NCBI RefSeq assembly: GCF_907165205.1
Contig: NC_058191.1
Location: 374,501 to 438,500, forward strand
Length of the DNA stretch: 64,000 nucleotides
Source: Coccinella septempunctata
Lineage: Eukaryota > Arthropoda > Insecta > Coleoptera > Coccinellidae
Reading direction: 5' to 3'
Both the position numbers and the translations under genes were made by a program. Below the pieces are notes generated by a model, which was given only the letters and a program-made list of their open reading frames with translations, was not told where the DNA came from and did no database searches. Below, in pieces: positions 34,683 to 45,170 of the stretch (its first letter is position 1; each line of letters starts with the position of its first letter).

Positions 34683-37600
34683 TTAATCACCTAATTTAGT
34701 CAACAATACATGAGTTAAGCTGCATAATTTCACGAATTTATTTAATAAAGAACTATTACATGCTTTGGTTAAATTGTGGCTTAGATCGAACGGATCTTGG
34801 ATGCAAAAATGGGAAAGACATCTGAAATACTCTGGCGAGCTTTCAGTATTGATTTTTTTAACATAACTGCTCATCTCTACGGGGAGCGCACCACCTTTTG
34901 GATCTATTGAGAACAAATCTTTCGATATTTCTGTTCCTAATAGTGGACAAACAACCTGAAATTAGAAGTTTGCACTTTAGAAAAGAGGGAAGTCCCTTGG
35001 CAGAAATCAAAATAAGGATCTCCTAATTTTTTGTCCCGTGAATCTGTGATCAGATTTTGGGACAATGAAAAAGGCAAAAATTATGATAAAGAACCATAGT
35101 TCTATAAAAAACAGTTACAATCACCATAAAAAATACTTACATGAAGTTTATAGTTAAAATTAGAATAAAACTCGAAAAACCCAATTAAAAGTTCAGTGAT
35201 GTCCCCATCGAACATTTCAATATGCTTTTGAATTTCCTCCTTGGGTGTTACATAATCAATGGTTTCCCAGCCTGTAAACCAACATTCATAAGAGTTTAAT
35301 TCGAATGAGGCAAAAAAAAAATCTCTAAATTTCCACATACCGATAATTGTGAAATTTATTTCATTCAATTTTTTTATAACTTGTACGGGTAGGAGTAATT
35401 TTTTCTTCTGCAGATAAAATATACCCAACATTGCCAGGGCGTAAGTTGTAATATTTTCATTTAGGCCGCAGAGATGAGACCATTTCTTCACCAAGAGAAT
35501 GAGTTTTTGGGAAATTGGTTGCAGTTCAAAGCAATACCTGAAGATACAAACATAAAATCCTTAGAAACACTTCAACAATAAATTCTTAAGGAATTTACAT
35601 GAAACAAAAAATAGTAGATTGAAAACAACAATGAATTCATTTCCCAGGAAAATAAAAGATTTCTGCAGATATAGTTAATAATTACCTCAAAAATTTCGTG
35701 TTTTCAACACTAAGTCCATGAACGAAAGATACGTCACAATCTAAGTTTGTGCTCTTGTGTTTCAACTGTATTATAGGTGTTCTGGCGGTCGGTCTGGAAT
35801 TTATCTGAGTGAATTCTTTTCGTTTCCTTATCAAATTCAGGACGTTTGTGATTATCAAGGTTTGGTTTTGTTCGTCCTGATTTTGACTGCCGTTGTACAT
35901 GGAACCAGTGTCAATGAATATATCCAAATCGCTATGCTGAAAATTCGATATGAAGTATTTTAATTTCGACTTTAGATATAAGCAAATAGTATTAAAGGCA
36001 ACAAGGAACGAATTGAAGCCGAAATTTTTCATTTGAATTTCTTCCAACGCGGCAAGAATGCAGGAGATCCTTTGTTTGAAAACATTACTTGTTAAAGAAA
36101 CATGGAATCAAATATACAGTGTGTCAAATTGAAAAGGTAATACCTATAACACACTGCGCAAAAAAATTAACGCACATTCTGAAAATCTCAATTTTAATGA
36201 AAGTTAACTTTACATTGACTTTATAACTTATTTTTTATGTTCTCTCGGAAAGGTTTTGAACGAAACAAGACACATTAAATGGAAGAAAAATTCGATCGAG
36301 TGTAGAAAATCAAACGAAAGAAAAACTATAGATCACTAGAATTGATCGAGAACAACTGATTTTAGAATGGAGCCAATACTTTCGAAATCTGATAATATCA
36401 TCTTTTTTTATTCCTGCTGGGAAAAAACATCTGTATTGAAGAAAACCGTTGAAAGTGGATAACATATGCATGCATAATTCTGATAAAAATAATTATCATT
36501 GGGAACACCTTCAGTTGTAGAATAAATTTGAGATTTCCATAATGTGCGTTAATTTTTCTGAGCAGTGTATTTATTATACAGGGTGTTTACCCTGTACAAC
36601 CGCAGTGGTCTTACCAAATTAAATTCAATTTTTGTTAAATAATTGCGCTTCTCACAAAGAGGACGTTGATTAATATAAAAATCGATTCTTTATATGCATT
36701 AATTAAGTATACACTTCAATAAGAAAACCCTCAAAAAATATTTGAATTACTCACACTTCCTCCCAAGCCTGATATTCTTGAACCGAAAGGGTAGGCTTTG
36801 CAGAACTTATATTTACTCTCTAGAGCATTTTCTAAATCTTCACAGCACTTGGCGACAAGGTCAGTTCTTGAAACTACATCTTCTGCGTCATCCCATAATA
36901 CTTTCGCATTTTCCTCTATTGCTTTTTTGGAACTGAAAAACTCCTTCGTCTCTTTGTTCAATGTTACAGCTGAAATAAAATTATTATTATTATTATTTGA
37001 ATCTGATATTTGACACAGGTATCTTGAAAGTATATTTTTGAAAGATCTTTTTTATTTACTATAAATTCAATTTCATTGTAAACCATTTACATCGAAATCT
37101 TTCCGTCCTTCTTATAGGATTACTCTGTTTGTGTTTCTCTAAAGACTCAGAATCTCCAAATAAAACTAGTTTGCAAGTTGAACATTCATATTCAACAGGT
37201 TTATCTTGTTTTTTACATTCCGCTGCCTCCTTATGCCTGAAAAATAATGAAATAAGCGCATCTGCTTGTGAAGAACTAAAAATATGTTTATTATTATATG
37301 TATTATTATAGGAGAGGACCGTTAATGTAAAATCTGATGTATTAAAGTTTTCTGAGGAGGAATCACAAATTTGACAGATTTTGAATATATTGGCTCCATT
37401 CTAAAATCAGTTGTTCTCGATCAATTCTAGAGATCAATAGTTTTTCTTTCGTTTGATTTTCTACACTCGATCGCTATGCAACGCGAAACACGCAATTTGA
37501 CCCAAGAGGAATGTGCCCAAGCGGTAGTTTTGCGAGAAGAAGGGTGGACATACACAAGAATTGCAGAAAGGTTTGGAGTTTCCCATACAAGTGTGTCCAG

Positions 37601-40600
37601 AATGTTGCAGCATTCAGGGAGACAGGTATGAATGTCCGAAGACCAGGACAGGGTAGACCACGGGTAACAACGGCCATTCAAGAACGTTACTTGAGATTTT
37701 CTTCGTTGAGACAACGGTTTGCAACCGCTCGCCTCCTTCAAATTCAGCTTGAGCAAACTCATGAGGTGCAAATTAGCACTCAGACAATAAGAAATCGCCT
37801 CAGAGAATATGATTTAAGGCCTCGTGTCGCGGCAAGAGGCCCAGCTCTTACCCCAGCCCATCGAAGGGCGCGTTTGGATTTTGAGAGCATATCCATTGGG
37901 AAGAGGCCGATTGGGAAAGAGTTCCCTTCACAGATGAGTCTAGATTCTGCCTCTACCAATGTGATCGACGTTCCCTTGTATACAGGCGTCCACATGAAAA
38001 TTATGCTCAGTGCAATTTCCTGAATACTACTGGTTTCGGGGGAGGATCGATTATGGTATGGGGTGGAATATCTTTGAATGCTCGCACAGACCTAGTGGTC
38101 GTTGATAATGGAGCTATGAATGTTGATAAGTATATAAGGAACATTCTTGAAGAGCATGTAGTGCCATTTGCCCCATACATTGGTGAAAATTTCATTTTTA
38201 TGGACGATAATGCCAGACCCCATCGTGCGCGCATCGTTCAGGTGTACCTTGAAGAGGTTGAAGTCTTTCGAATGGAATGGCCAGCAAGAAATCCAGATCT
38301 GAATCCGATTGAGCAGGTTTGGGACAACCTCAATAGAAGACTGAGAAGTTCAGAAAATCATCCAGCTACTCTTAATGACTTAGGAATCCAACTCGGAGAA
38401 ATCTGGGAAGGATTAGATCAGAACATTTTAAGATCACTCATTTTGAGTATGAACCGTTGTTGCCGAGCTGTAATTAACGCAAGGGGTGGAAATACCAAGT
38501 ATTAAATCACTTATCAGCATTTCAGTATTTTGAAAATTGTTCATTTCTCTTCTTTCACATAAGATTCGGTGAAATCCTGAATTTTTTCTTCCATTTAATG
38601 TGTCTTGTTTCGTTCAAAACCTTCCCGAGAGAACATAAAAAATAAGTTATAAAGTCAATGTAGAGTTCCTTAAAATTGAGATTTTCAGAATGTGCGTTAA
38701 TTTTTTTGCGCAGTGTAGAAAAGCTTCCTTCTAATACAGCACAATTTAATTGAAAAAGTGGAATATAGCACCTTTTATACTCGTCATTGAAATGAAGAAT
38801 CCATGTGATCTCATCATGGCATCTTTTATCGCAAATGTCACAGTGATAGGCATAGTTAAGAGTTGGAGTCTTCGTCAAAACTAAATGAGAGGGCTGGACT
38901 AGGTGTAGCCTGATACTCTTCCAGCTGAAGATGTTAGTCCCCTTGTCGCAAATGTTGCATGAAACTGAGTAATTCATTGGTCGCAAATACTTCAAATGCT
39001 TACTGAATCTCCCTGGCAGTTTGTTCATCAAAGCTGGGTCAGAGTCATCAGTTGATTTAACTATGTTATGTACCTTATTGTTAACATTACCTGTGAAAGA
39101 AGGGATATGAAAATACAAAAACTTCTTGTAATAAAAAAGGAGAAAAAGTATTTGCATATCGCTCAAATTGAAGAAGAAATTACATATAATTCTTGTACAG
39201 CATCTGTTTAGTCTCTTATTCAGATCCATCAATATAGATGTACTTTTTTGATGTATTAAAGATCCCAAAGGGGGCAAAGTACCCTCTGGCCCTTCCCTGC
39301 ATATGCCCATATTTGACGAAACACATTCTTGCAGAAAGTCAGGCTCATTTTAGGCTACCTTTCGAATCTACTGCGTGTCATCAGTGAAAATGAAGGTTAT
39401 ACTCACGTTTTGGCTTCTCAACCTCCTCTGATTCGTTGACAGCCTGCGGTTCTTCAAACTTAACTCCATAACCCTCAACATGTTTCCTCAAAAAGTAGAA
39501 GAGCGAATGCATTTTACTTTCACGACTCAGCCTAATTAATTTTCTGCTATGAAGTTTACTCATTATATGAGCTTGCACATCTCCACATCTAACATATTTT
39601 AAACACACAACACATTTTAAAAGGTACCCTTCATCATCAGTAGCAAAGTATATTTGATGGCTCTGAAATTCTCTGTCTAATCTCAAGAAAGTATCGTGGT
39701 AATTTCTGATGATATCTCCCATTTTAGATGTTGCATTTGAATGTCTACTTCCTGAAGTATGGCTAACTATGCAAGAGGGAGCATTTTGACCAAGCAATTC
39801 ACAGCAACATGTCAAACACACTGTACGATCTGGACCTGTCCTTTGCAGAATGGGATCTCCTTCCAAATCAAATTTTCGGTAAAATTTAGGATACAGCAGT
39901 GATTCTTCTTGTTTAGAATATCTTGATTGAAATTCAAAACGAAATTTGTACACATCAGATTGCAATGTATTGGAATAATCTAATGTTGGAGGGGAGAACA
40001 TTTTATAATTGTTCATAAGCATTGTAGGATTCTCCCTTTTGTTGTCAAGTATGTCCATGTTATGGTTGGTATTAAACTCAGAATCTTCTCTATTATCGTC
40101 AGTGCTTCTGAGAGGACTTGATGGATACCAAGAACGAGACTTGAAGGAAGGATTATGCAAGTTCTGGATTAGATCACTATTTAAGCTGGGTGATGAATTC
40201 AAATCATGTTCATCAGTAGATAAAATACCAGAAGATGTACCAGCAACGTCTGCTTTCTCATATTCTTCTAAAGAATGAACATTATCTTTAAAACCCATTA
40301 CGTCAGAGGAACTTTCTGAATTAGTATCACTATCAGTACTACTTATATTCTCTTCTTTAGTGTCCATTTCTTGTAGAATTGCTTCGTTAATTGAAGATTC
40401 AGAATGTGAATGACTTTTCAAATAAATACTTTTGTCCACTTCGTCTTTTGCATTTATTACCTCCTCAAAACTATTCTCTTTAACACATGAGTTTGAATGA
40501 CAATGGCTTGCTAGGCACTCCCAAATATCTTCAAGAGGCTCTAGAATTATTTTACTCGAACAAATCTCACACAGAAATTCTTGTCTTTGAGTTGAAGGGG

Positions 40601-40817
40601 GCATATTCAAAATGGAAATGGAATAAGATAACTGTTTTTTCAACTGCATCAAAAGGAATAATAGCTCGCTTCTCTCCTTTCTGGTAGAGTTGACAGTGAA
40701 ATCTTGTTGGATATTGTTTAACCATTTGAAAAAATCAACAATATGTTTTTTTATTTTACCATCTCTTTTGTAATCTTTAGAGCTACTTGCTACCATAATT
40801 TTATTGGGATTTTCCAT
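34683..40817 (-). CDS. Zinc-finger terminal nucleotidyltransferase (TUT/non-canonical poly(A) polymerase family)
   Basis: Minus-strand exons: 39407-40817; about 38778-39090 (3' limit uncertain); 37091-37400; 36755-36969; 35686-35936; 35341-35537; 35141-35271; 34683-34955. The last six join in phase into 458 codons. The long N-terminal region is acidic and serine-rich, with several C2H2/matrin-like fingers (CVVC-x12-H-x5-H, CNIC-x14-H-x5-H, CSTC-x12-H). The nucleotidyltransferase core has YPFGSRISGLGGS then SDLDIFID, the GS motif and catalytic aspartate pair, a third Asp in LDCDVSF, a central domain, and the PAP-associated motif IQDPFDLSHNL. It would add U or A tails to RNA; substrate unknown, closest in layout to TUT4/7 or TUT1. 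A Tc1-like transposon sits between exons 2 and 3 and a MITE between exons 4 and 5. Confidence 0.82.
36152..36567 (-). mobile_element. Non-autonomous Tc1-like MITE in a nucleotidyltransferase intron
   Basis: 416 bp, bounded by inverted repeats CACTGCGCAAAAAAATTAAC and CACTGCTCAGAAAAATTAAC. Its interior matches the flanks of the transposase-bearing copy at 37375-38715 but lacks the transposase, with the two flanks joined at tcgatcg/aattttt. It is an internal-deletion derivative of that family, in opposite orientation. Confidence 0.85.
37375..38715 (+). mobile_element. Tc1-like transposon, left end lost
   Basis: The right end carries the CACTGCGC inverted repeat, followed by TA at 38716, and about 180 bp matching the MITE at 36152-36567. 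The left side matches that MITE only from 37375 inward; the outer 200 bp with the left inverted repeat is missing and coding sequence of the host gene abuts. The copy cannot mobilise itself. It encodes the broken transposase at 37476-38505. Confidence 0.85.
37476..38505 (+). pseudogene. Tc1-like DD34E transposase, frameshifted
   Basis: Seen in three successive frames: a helix-turn-helix start (MQRETRNLTQEECAQAVVLR, RIAERFGVSHTSVSRML); a GRPR AT-hook-like motif (RRPGQGRPR) with a second HTH (QISTQTIRNRLRE); and the DDE core with FTDESRF-like first Asp, FMDDNARPHRA second Asp and DLNPIEQVWD Glu, spaced 34 residues apart as in Tc1. Frame breaks occur near 37610 and near 37880 (a stop falls at FxxHIHW). 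Otherwise it is well preserved, so inactivation is recent. Confidence 0.88.
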
Positions 40818-41188
40818 CTTTCACTGCAACTGGAAATCTACTACATACACAGTAATTAAGAATAATCACTAAAATAAGAATATTATATTTTTCCTAAAAC
40901 CATTATCTTTACAAAATAAAATCCAGTTATCCAATTTCCTGATAAAAAAATTTTGACCAAAATATTTGAAGCTCGGTGGACCACAACCAAAGAGTAATAT
41001 TTGTTCTTTGAAGAGAAAAAAATTGTCTGTAGTTTGTCCACGATTCTGTGCTTGTAAAATTTTTTGTTCTATGGCTGCAACCAACATCAACATAACCTCA
41101 ACTCAAATAAAAAACCAAAATATTATGCTAACTTCTACTCTGTAATCTGTGGCTAACTTGAACTTGTTGATTCACTGATGTGGGAATA
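40818..41188. promoter_or_regulatory. Divergent promoter region nucleotidyltransferase / mIF3
   Basis: 371 bp between opposed start codons. AT-rich with no clear core element. A shared bidirectional promoter is inferred from the layout. Confidence 0.45.
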
Positions 41189-42318
41189 ATGTATTTATTT
41201 AATTCATTGAGAAATTGTTACACAAATGGGAGAATTCCTCTTTCGTTGTCATATTTCAGATCAGATTTAACCTTAAGAGCTCTCTGTAGTCAACATGTAG
41301 AATCCGAACAAAAACCACCTAGAAAGAAAACCATACCTATTCCTAAAATAACATTGATATCGGATTCAATGGTGAGCATTACTACTCTTGAGGAAGCAAA
41401 GAAACTTTCGAAACGTAGGGACTTGAAATTGGTTAAGATTGTTGATATGGACGTTAAAACCCAGAGACCCACATACAAATTGATGACAGGTACTGAGTAC
41501 CATGAGGAGGAACTGAAGCAGAGGGAAGCTCGAAAAAAACAGAAAAATAACAGTTTTATAAAAGGGGAAAAACTGTTGTTTTTGAAAGATAGCATTAATG
41601 ATCACGATTTAGAAATACATTGCAAGAAAATATTGAAATGGATAGCAAAATCCCTACAAGTTAATGTTGTAATAAATGGTACTTCCAGCAATGATAAACT
41701 TGTGAGTGAAAATGTTGTTAATAATCATGAAGCTTTATTAGCACCTGAAAATATAAGTAAATTTTTCCATAAAGGAAGGTTCCAAAATCACATTAATAGG
41801 CAAAAACCATTGTATGATTTCATAATTTAAAAAAAAAGACTCGCCCTGCATAAAAATTGTGCCCTATTTATTTTCCTTCAAGTGTAAAGCATGTTTGCAA
41901 CAGCCGAGAATTTTCTAGAGAATTTACTCGAAAATTCATGCACCGTGAATTATTTACCTTTACATACGCACTTTCGGTAGAATTCTCTGTTCAGTTGCAT
42001 ACAAAATAATCTCTGCCGCTTTCTTGCAAGAATTTTGTAGAGAATTCTCTAGAGCTGTTGCAAACAGGCTTAAGAACAAATCACGAGTGGCATATGATTC
42101 ACATATAAGTGCATCATGTATCAAATCAATGTATCATAGACTGTATGACATTGATAGAGCTGATCTGTTACATATTTTTTTCTTTCCAGGAAAAAATATA
42201 CAGTTTCATAGAACAACAAATTGGCAATGAAGGTAGATTATTGCAGAAAACATTGAAGGGTACAGATTTAAAATTCCATATCATACCTCCTAAGAAGGAA
42301 AAGAAAGATGAATTGTGA
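41189..42318 (+). CDS. mIF3: Mitochondrial translation initiation factor IF-3
   Basis: Two coding exons, 41189-41701 and 42190-42318, giving 213 aa. An arginine-containing N-terminus (MYLFNSLRNCYTNGRIPLSL) fits a mitochondrial presequence. Then come the IF3 N-domain (PKITLISD, VSITTLEEAKKLSKRRDLKL, VKIVDMDVKTQRPTYKLMTG), a lysine-rich linker, and the IF3 C-domain (FLKDSINDHDLEIHCKKILK, KLEKIYSFIEQQ) ending in a short charged tail, as in animal mIF3. It dissociates mitoribosomes and proofreads initiator tRNA pairing. The Met at 41189 is the first ATG in frame. The intron contains a 175 bp MITE. Confidence 0.9.
41892..42066. mobile_element. Short inverted-repeat element in the mIF3 intron
   Basis: Ends TGTTTGCAACAGC and the complement GCTGTTGCAAACA, with nested inverted tracts (agaattttctagagaatt and agaattctctag) just inside. 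175 bp, no coding. Confidence 0.75.
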
Positions 42319-42694
42319 CTAGAGAAACCCTTTATATTTATTTGGTCAATATTGTTTATTTTCATCCTCATCAAATATACTGTTTATTACGTATTAGTGT
42401 GCAGATGACCTACATTATATTGTCAAGCTAGTCTACCATGTTTATATCTGTTGATTATGGATTTCTTTTGTATAAAATTAAATAGTTATTGATTTATAAA
42501 TTTTCTGTCTCCTGCTTCTGTCCAGAACTCCGTGGTGTAATATTTTTTTTTTCCTTTTTGTCTGAGACATGAAGGTTCCAATCAAAAAAAAAAATTGAAA
42601 AAACTCTATTTCCAAAGCCTTCTGACTCACACTATTTCAATGAAATAAAAAAATTAACTGAAAGAGCTTTGAGGCTGGGACGTTCGATAAAAGG

Positions 42695-42950
42695 GTCAGT
42701 TAAGACTTCGTCAAGACCGAACGGTTGCATCGAGGTCGATGAAATTTCGAGATTTATTACGAGAAGAGTTGCTGTTTTAGAATATGTATTGCATTAAAAT
42801 CTACGACAATTTTTCTGGAAGATACGCGTGTCGAAAGCCGATCTTCTTAAAACTCCCAAAAAGTTGGTGTCAGTTAAAACTTCGTCAAGACCGAACAGTT
42901 GCATCGAGGTAAATGAAATTTCGAGATTTATTACGAGAAGAGTTGCTCTT
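42695..42950. repeat. Two-copy direct repeat, 174 bp apart
   Basis: About 80 bp starting gtcagttaagacttcgtcaa recurs at 42869 with few differences (both include aaatttcgagatttattacg). The spacing suggests a partial tandem duplication inside an unknown element. Confidence 0.75.
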
Positions 42951-43197
42951 TAAGCCAAGTTAATTTCGTGAGATTCTAAAATCATTGAAAGCAGAAATAG
43001 GGGTACTTAGCTCTCTCATACAAAGGCATTCTGAAAACCCTAACTCTCCTAGAAGTTTGACTTCATTTCCGAAACTATGAGGTTTTCGTGTGAGAACATG
43101 ATACATCATTAGATGCGTATTGAGATTTTCTCTGAGAGAACCGAATAAAAAGAAGGGTATCTCACTTGAAAAAATCAAGTTTTTGCCGTTTCAGTAT

Positions 43198-43830
43198 GGG
43201 TGTTTCCTAATTGAATGTCAATATTTATGGGGGTGATTTTTGGGCACATTTTAAGAAAACGCCACTGACATGAGCAAATTGGGTCTCTTGAATTTTTTTA
43301 GTCCGACTCACGGTTTTCACCTAAAAAAATAAAATTCACGTATGTCTCTGCATGGTGATATTGTCATATGTATGTATTAAGGATATTGTTATGATTATGC
43401 AGAGAAACGGTTTTTATTTTTTTAAGCGGAAACCGTGAATCGGATTGAAAAAAGTCAAGTGATCAACTTTGATAAGAAATGATTGGGAATTTCAAAAATA
43501 ATTTTTATTTCAGGAAAAATCTGTGGCGTACCGTCAATGTCTGCCAAAATAGGTAGGTCAAATTACGTACGAACGCCACTGGTGGAAATGAAGAAAAAGT
43601 GATACATTAAAAAATACCTCTTGATTCATAGTATACATGTATGACAAATTTCATTGAAATTTGAAGTGGAATTGTAGATATTGATAATAAATGATTTATT
43701 TTTGAAAACTTTACCACCTTGTATCTCAAGAGGTGGGACGTTTAGGACGCACGTTCATATGAAGTTTTTTTTCTTAAAATGGGCCCAAAAATCAGACCCA
43801 TAAATATTGACATTCAATTAGAAAACACCC
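43198..43830. mobile_element. Inverted-repeat element with GGGTGTTT ends
   Basis: Left arm GGGTGTTTCCTAATTGAATG, continuing tcaatatttatgggg, is matched inverted by the right arm ending aattagaaaacaccc. Arms are about 65 bp and the interior has no coding. A short foldback/MITE. Confidence 0.75.
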
Positions 43831-43964
43831 TGTGTATAGAGTTGCAAGACTTGTGTATCACAAACCACATTTCTCTACACGAAATACATGCTCAGGATCT
43901 TAAAATGCCACCCGCATCTTCTAGTTAGGTTTATTCTGAAGGGAATTTTGTTTTTCTAGGGATG

Positions 43965-44105
43965 GGACAGCTCATTATGAGAACTTAAAATCACTTTATG
44001 TGTTTATCAGTTCCAAATCGGAAAAAATGAATAGGAAAAAGGTGTTTCTTTTGACCTCAAGAATCTACTGTTGAAATATCTTTACGAGTCAAGGACTCAC
44101 CCTAT
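43965..44105. mobile_element. Family A repeat, partial
   Basis: The stretch ggtgtttcttttgacctcaa and then tttacgagtcaaggactcac matches the right arm of the copies at 18124 and 55165. The left arm is absent. Confidence 0.65.
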
Positions 44106-44454
44106 ATATCCTGTCATAACTTTTTTCACTTTGGAGTGCCGAATTCAAAAATTATCGTAATGGAGAAAGCCGTTTATGAAGGTTCCAACCTGATTAATTT
44201 GTTCTCGAAAATGTATATATGCAGAGGGTGACAATTTTCAGCTGCAACAGATGAACCATTTTTTCTCAGTACGTGCCTGCAATCGTATGAGGTCCTTAGT
44301 GTCGATGACCTGCACAAAATTTGATTGAAAAATAATAAGAGAAACAGAAACAAACAGAAGTTATCGACAAGTGAATTTTCAGGCAGAAAAACCTTAATCA
44401 CATCCTGTATCTCCATAACCAGTTGCGGATTCTGATTCCACGAGAAAAGTTGCC

Positions 44455-44481
44455 GGACACCCTGTAATATACAGGGTGTCC
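44455..44481. repeat. Perfect palindrome of two abutting element ends
   Basis: GGACACCCTGTA, AT-rich centre, then TACAGGGTGTCC: two TACAGGGTGTCC termini head to head with about 3 bp between. Probably the junction of two insertions or the scar of an excised one. Confidence 0.7.
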
Positions 44482-44639
44482 AGCCGATGAGTACCAGTTT
44501 TCAACTTCATATTAATATTGGTTATGAATTTAAACAAGCGCGCAAAAGTTCGTGACTTTATCCATTGCTTTTCTCATTCATCGTTTTATTGGCCTTTTAA
44601 TTCAGCAAATTTGTGTGTCGCACCCTGTATGTGGCAGGA

Positions 44640-45170
44640 TATCAATTCAAGCAGTGGGAAATTTAAAAAGTTTCTCCAACTGAGAACGTCTTTCTGCAGG
44701 TGAGCCGCTTCGATATATAAATTCATTAGCCCCTGTGTTCCATACACACTTTTTCACTTCTTCTTGGTTGGACGGATGATTCCCAATAATTGTTATGATT
44801 CGGAAACGACGCCGTGGACGCTTGGCGTCCATTCGCACAGGCGCAAATTTCAAGGCACACGTGATGCGATTTTCTCGATACAACAAAAGTTTCTCAGTTC
44901 CTTGGCCGCTTCTGTTTGCAAAAGTTTACGCGGAATTTCGGGCAAGGCGCGTATTAAAAAGTGAAAACAAGAACGGTATAAAAAATTCGCTTTTGAATGA
45001 ATCTTTTTCGGGGCTAATAATTTTATCGCGACATCGGTTAACATCTCATTGCCCTGCTGGTATCTAAAAATAATTTCACGAAAGATGTGTTCTGACGTCC
45101 GAAACTTGATTTTCTTCGCCGAAGAAATTTATTTGTGCTTCGTCAACAAACATTGAGGATTTGGTAATAT
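44640..45170 (-). pseudogene. Mariner-type transposase remnant
   Basis: On the minus strand, about 45112-45160 reads MFVDEAQINFFGEENQ, resembling the first catalytic-Asp motif of mariner-like transposases (FSDEAxFxLxGxxN). Further frames downstream (KRPRRRFRIITIIGNHPSNQ) are fragmentary and their assignment is weak. No complete frame survives. Confidence 0.4.

Noticed and set aside
40009..40278. Plus-strand frame opposite nucleotidyltransferase exon 1
   Set aside because: Antisense shadow of a long real exon.
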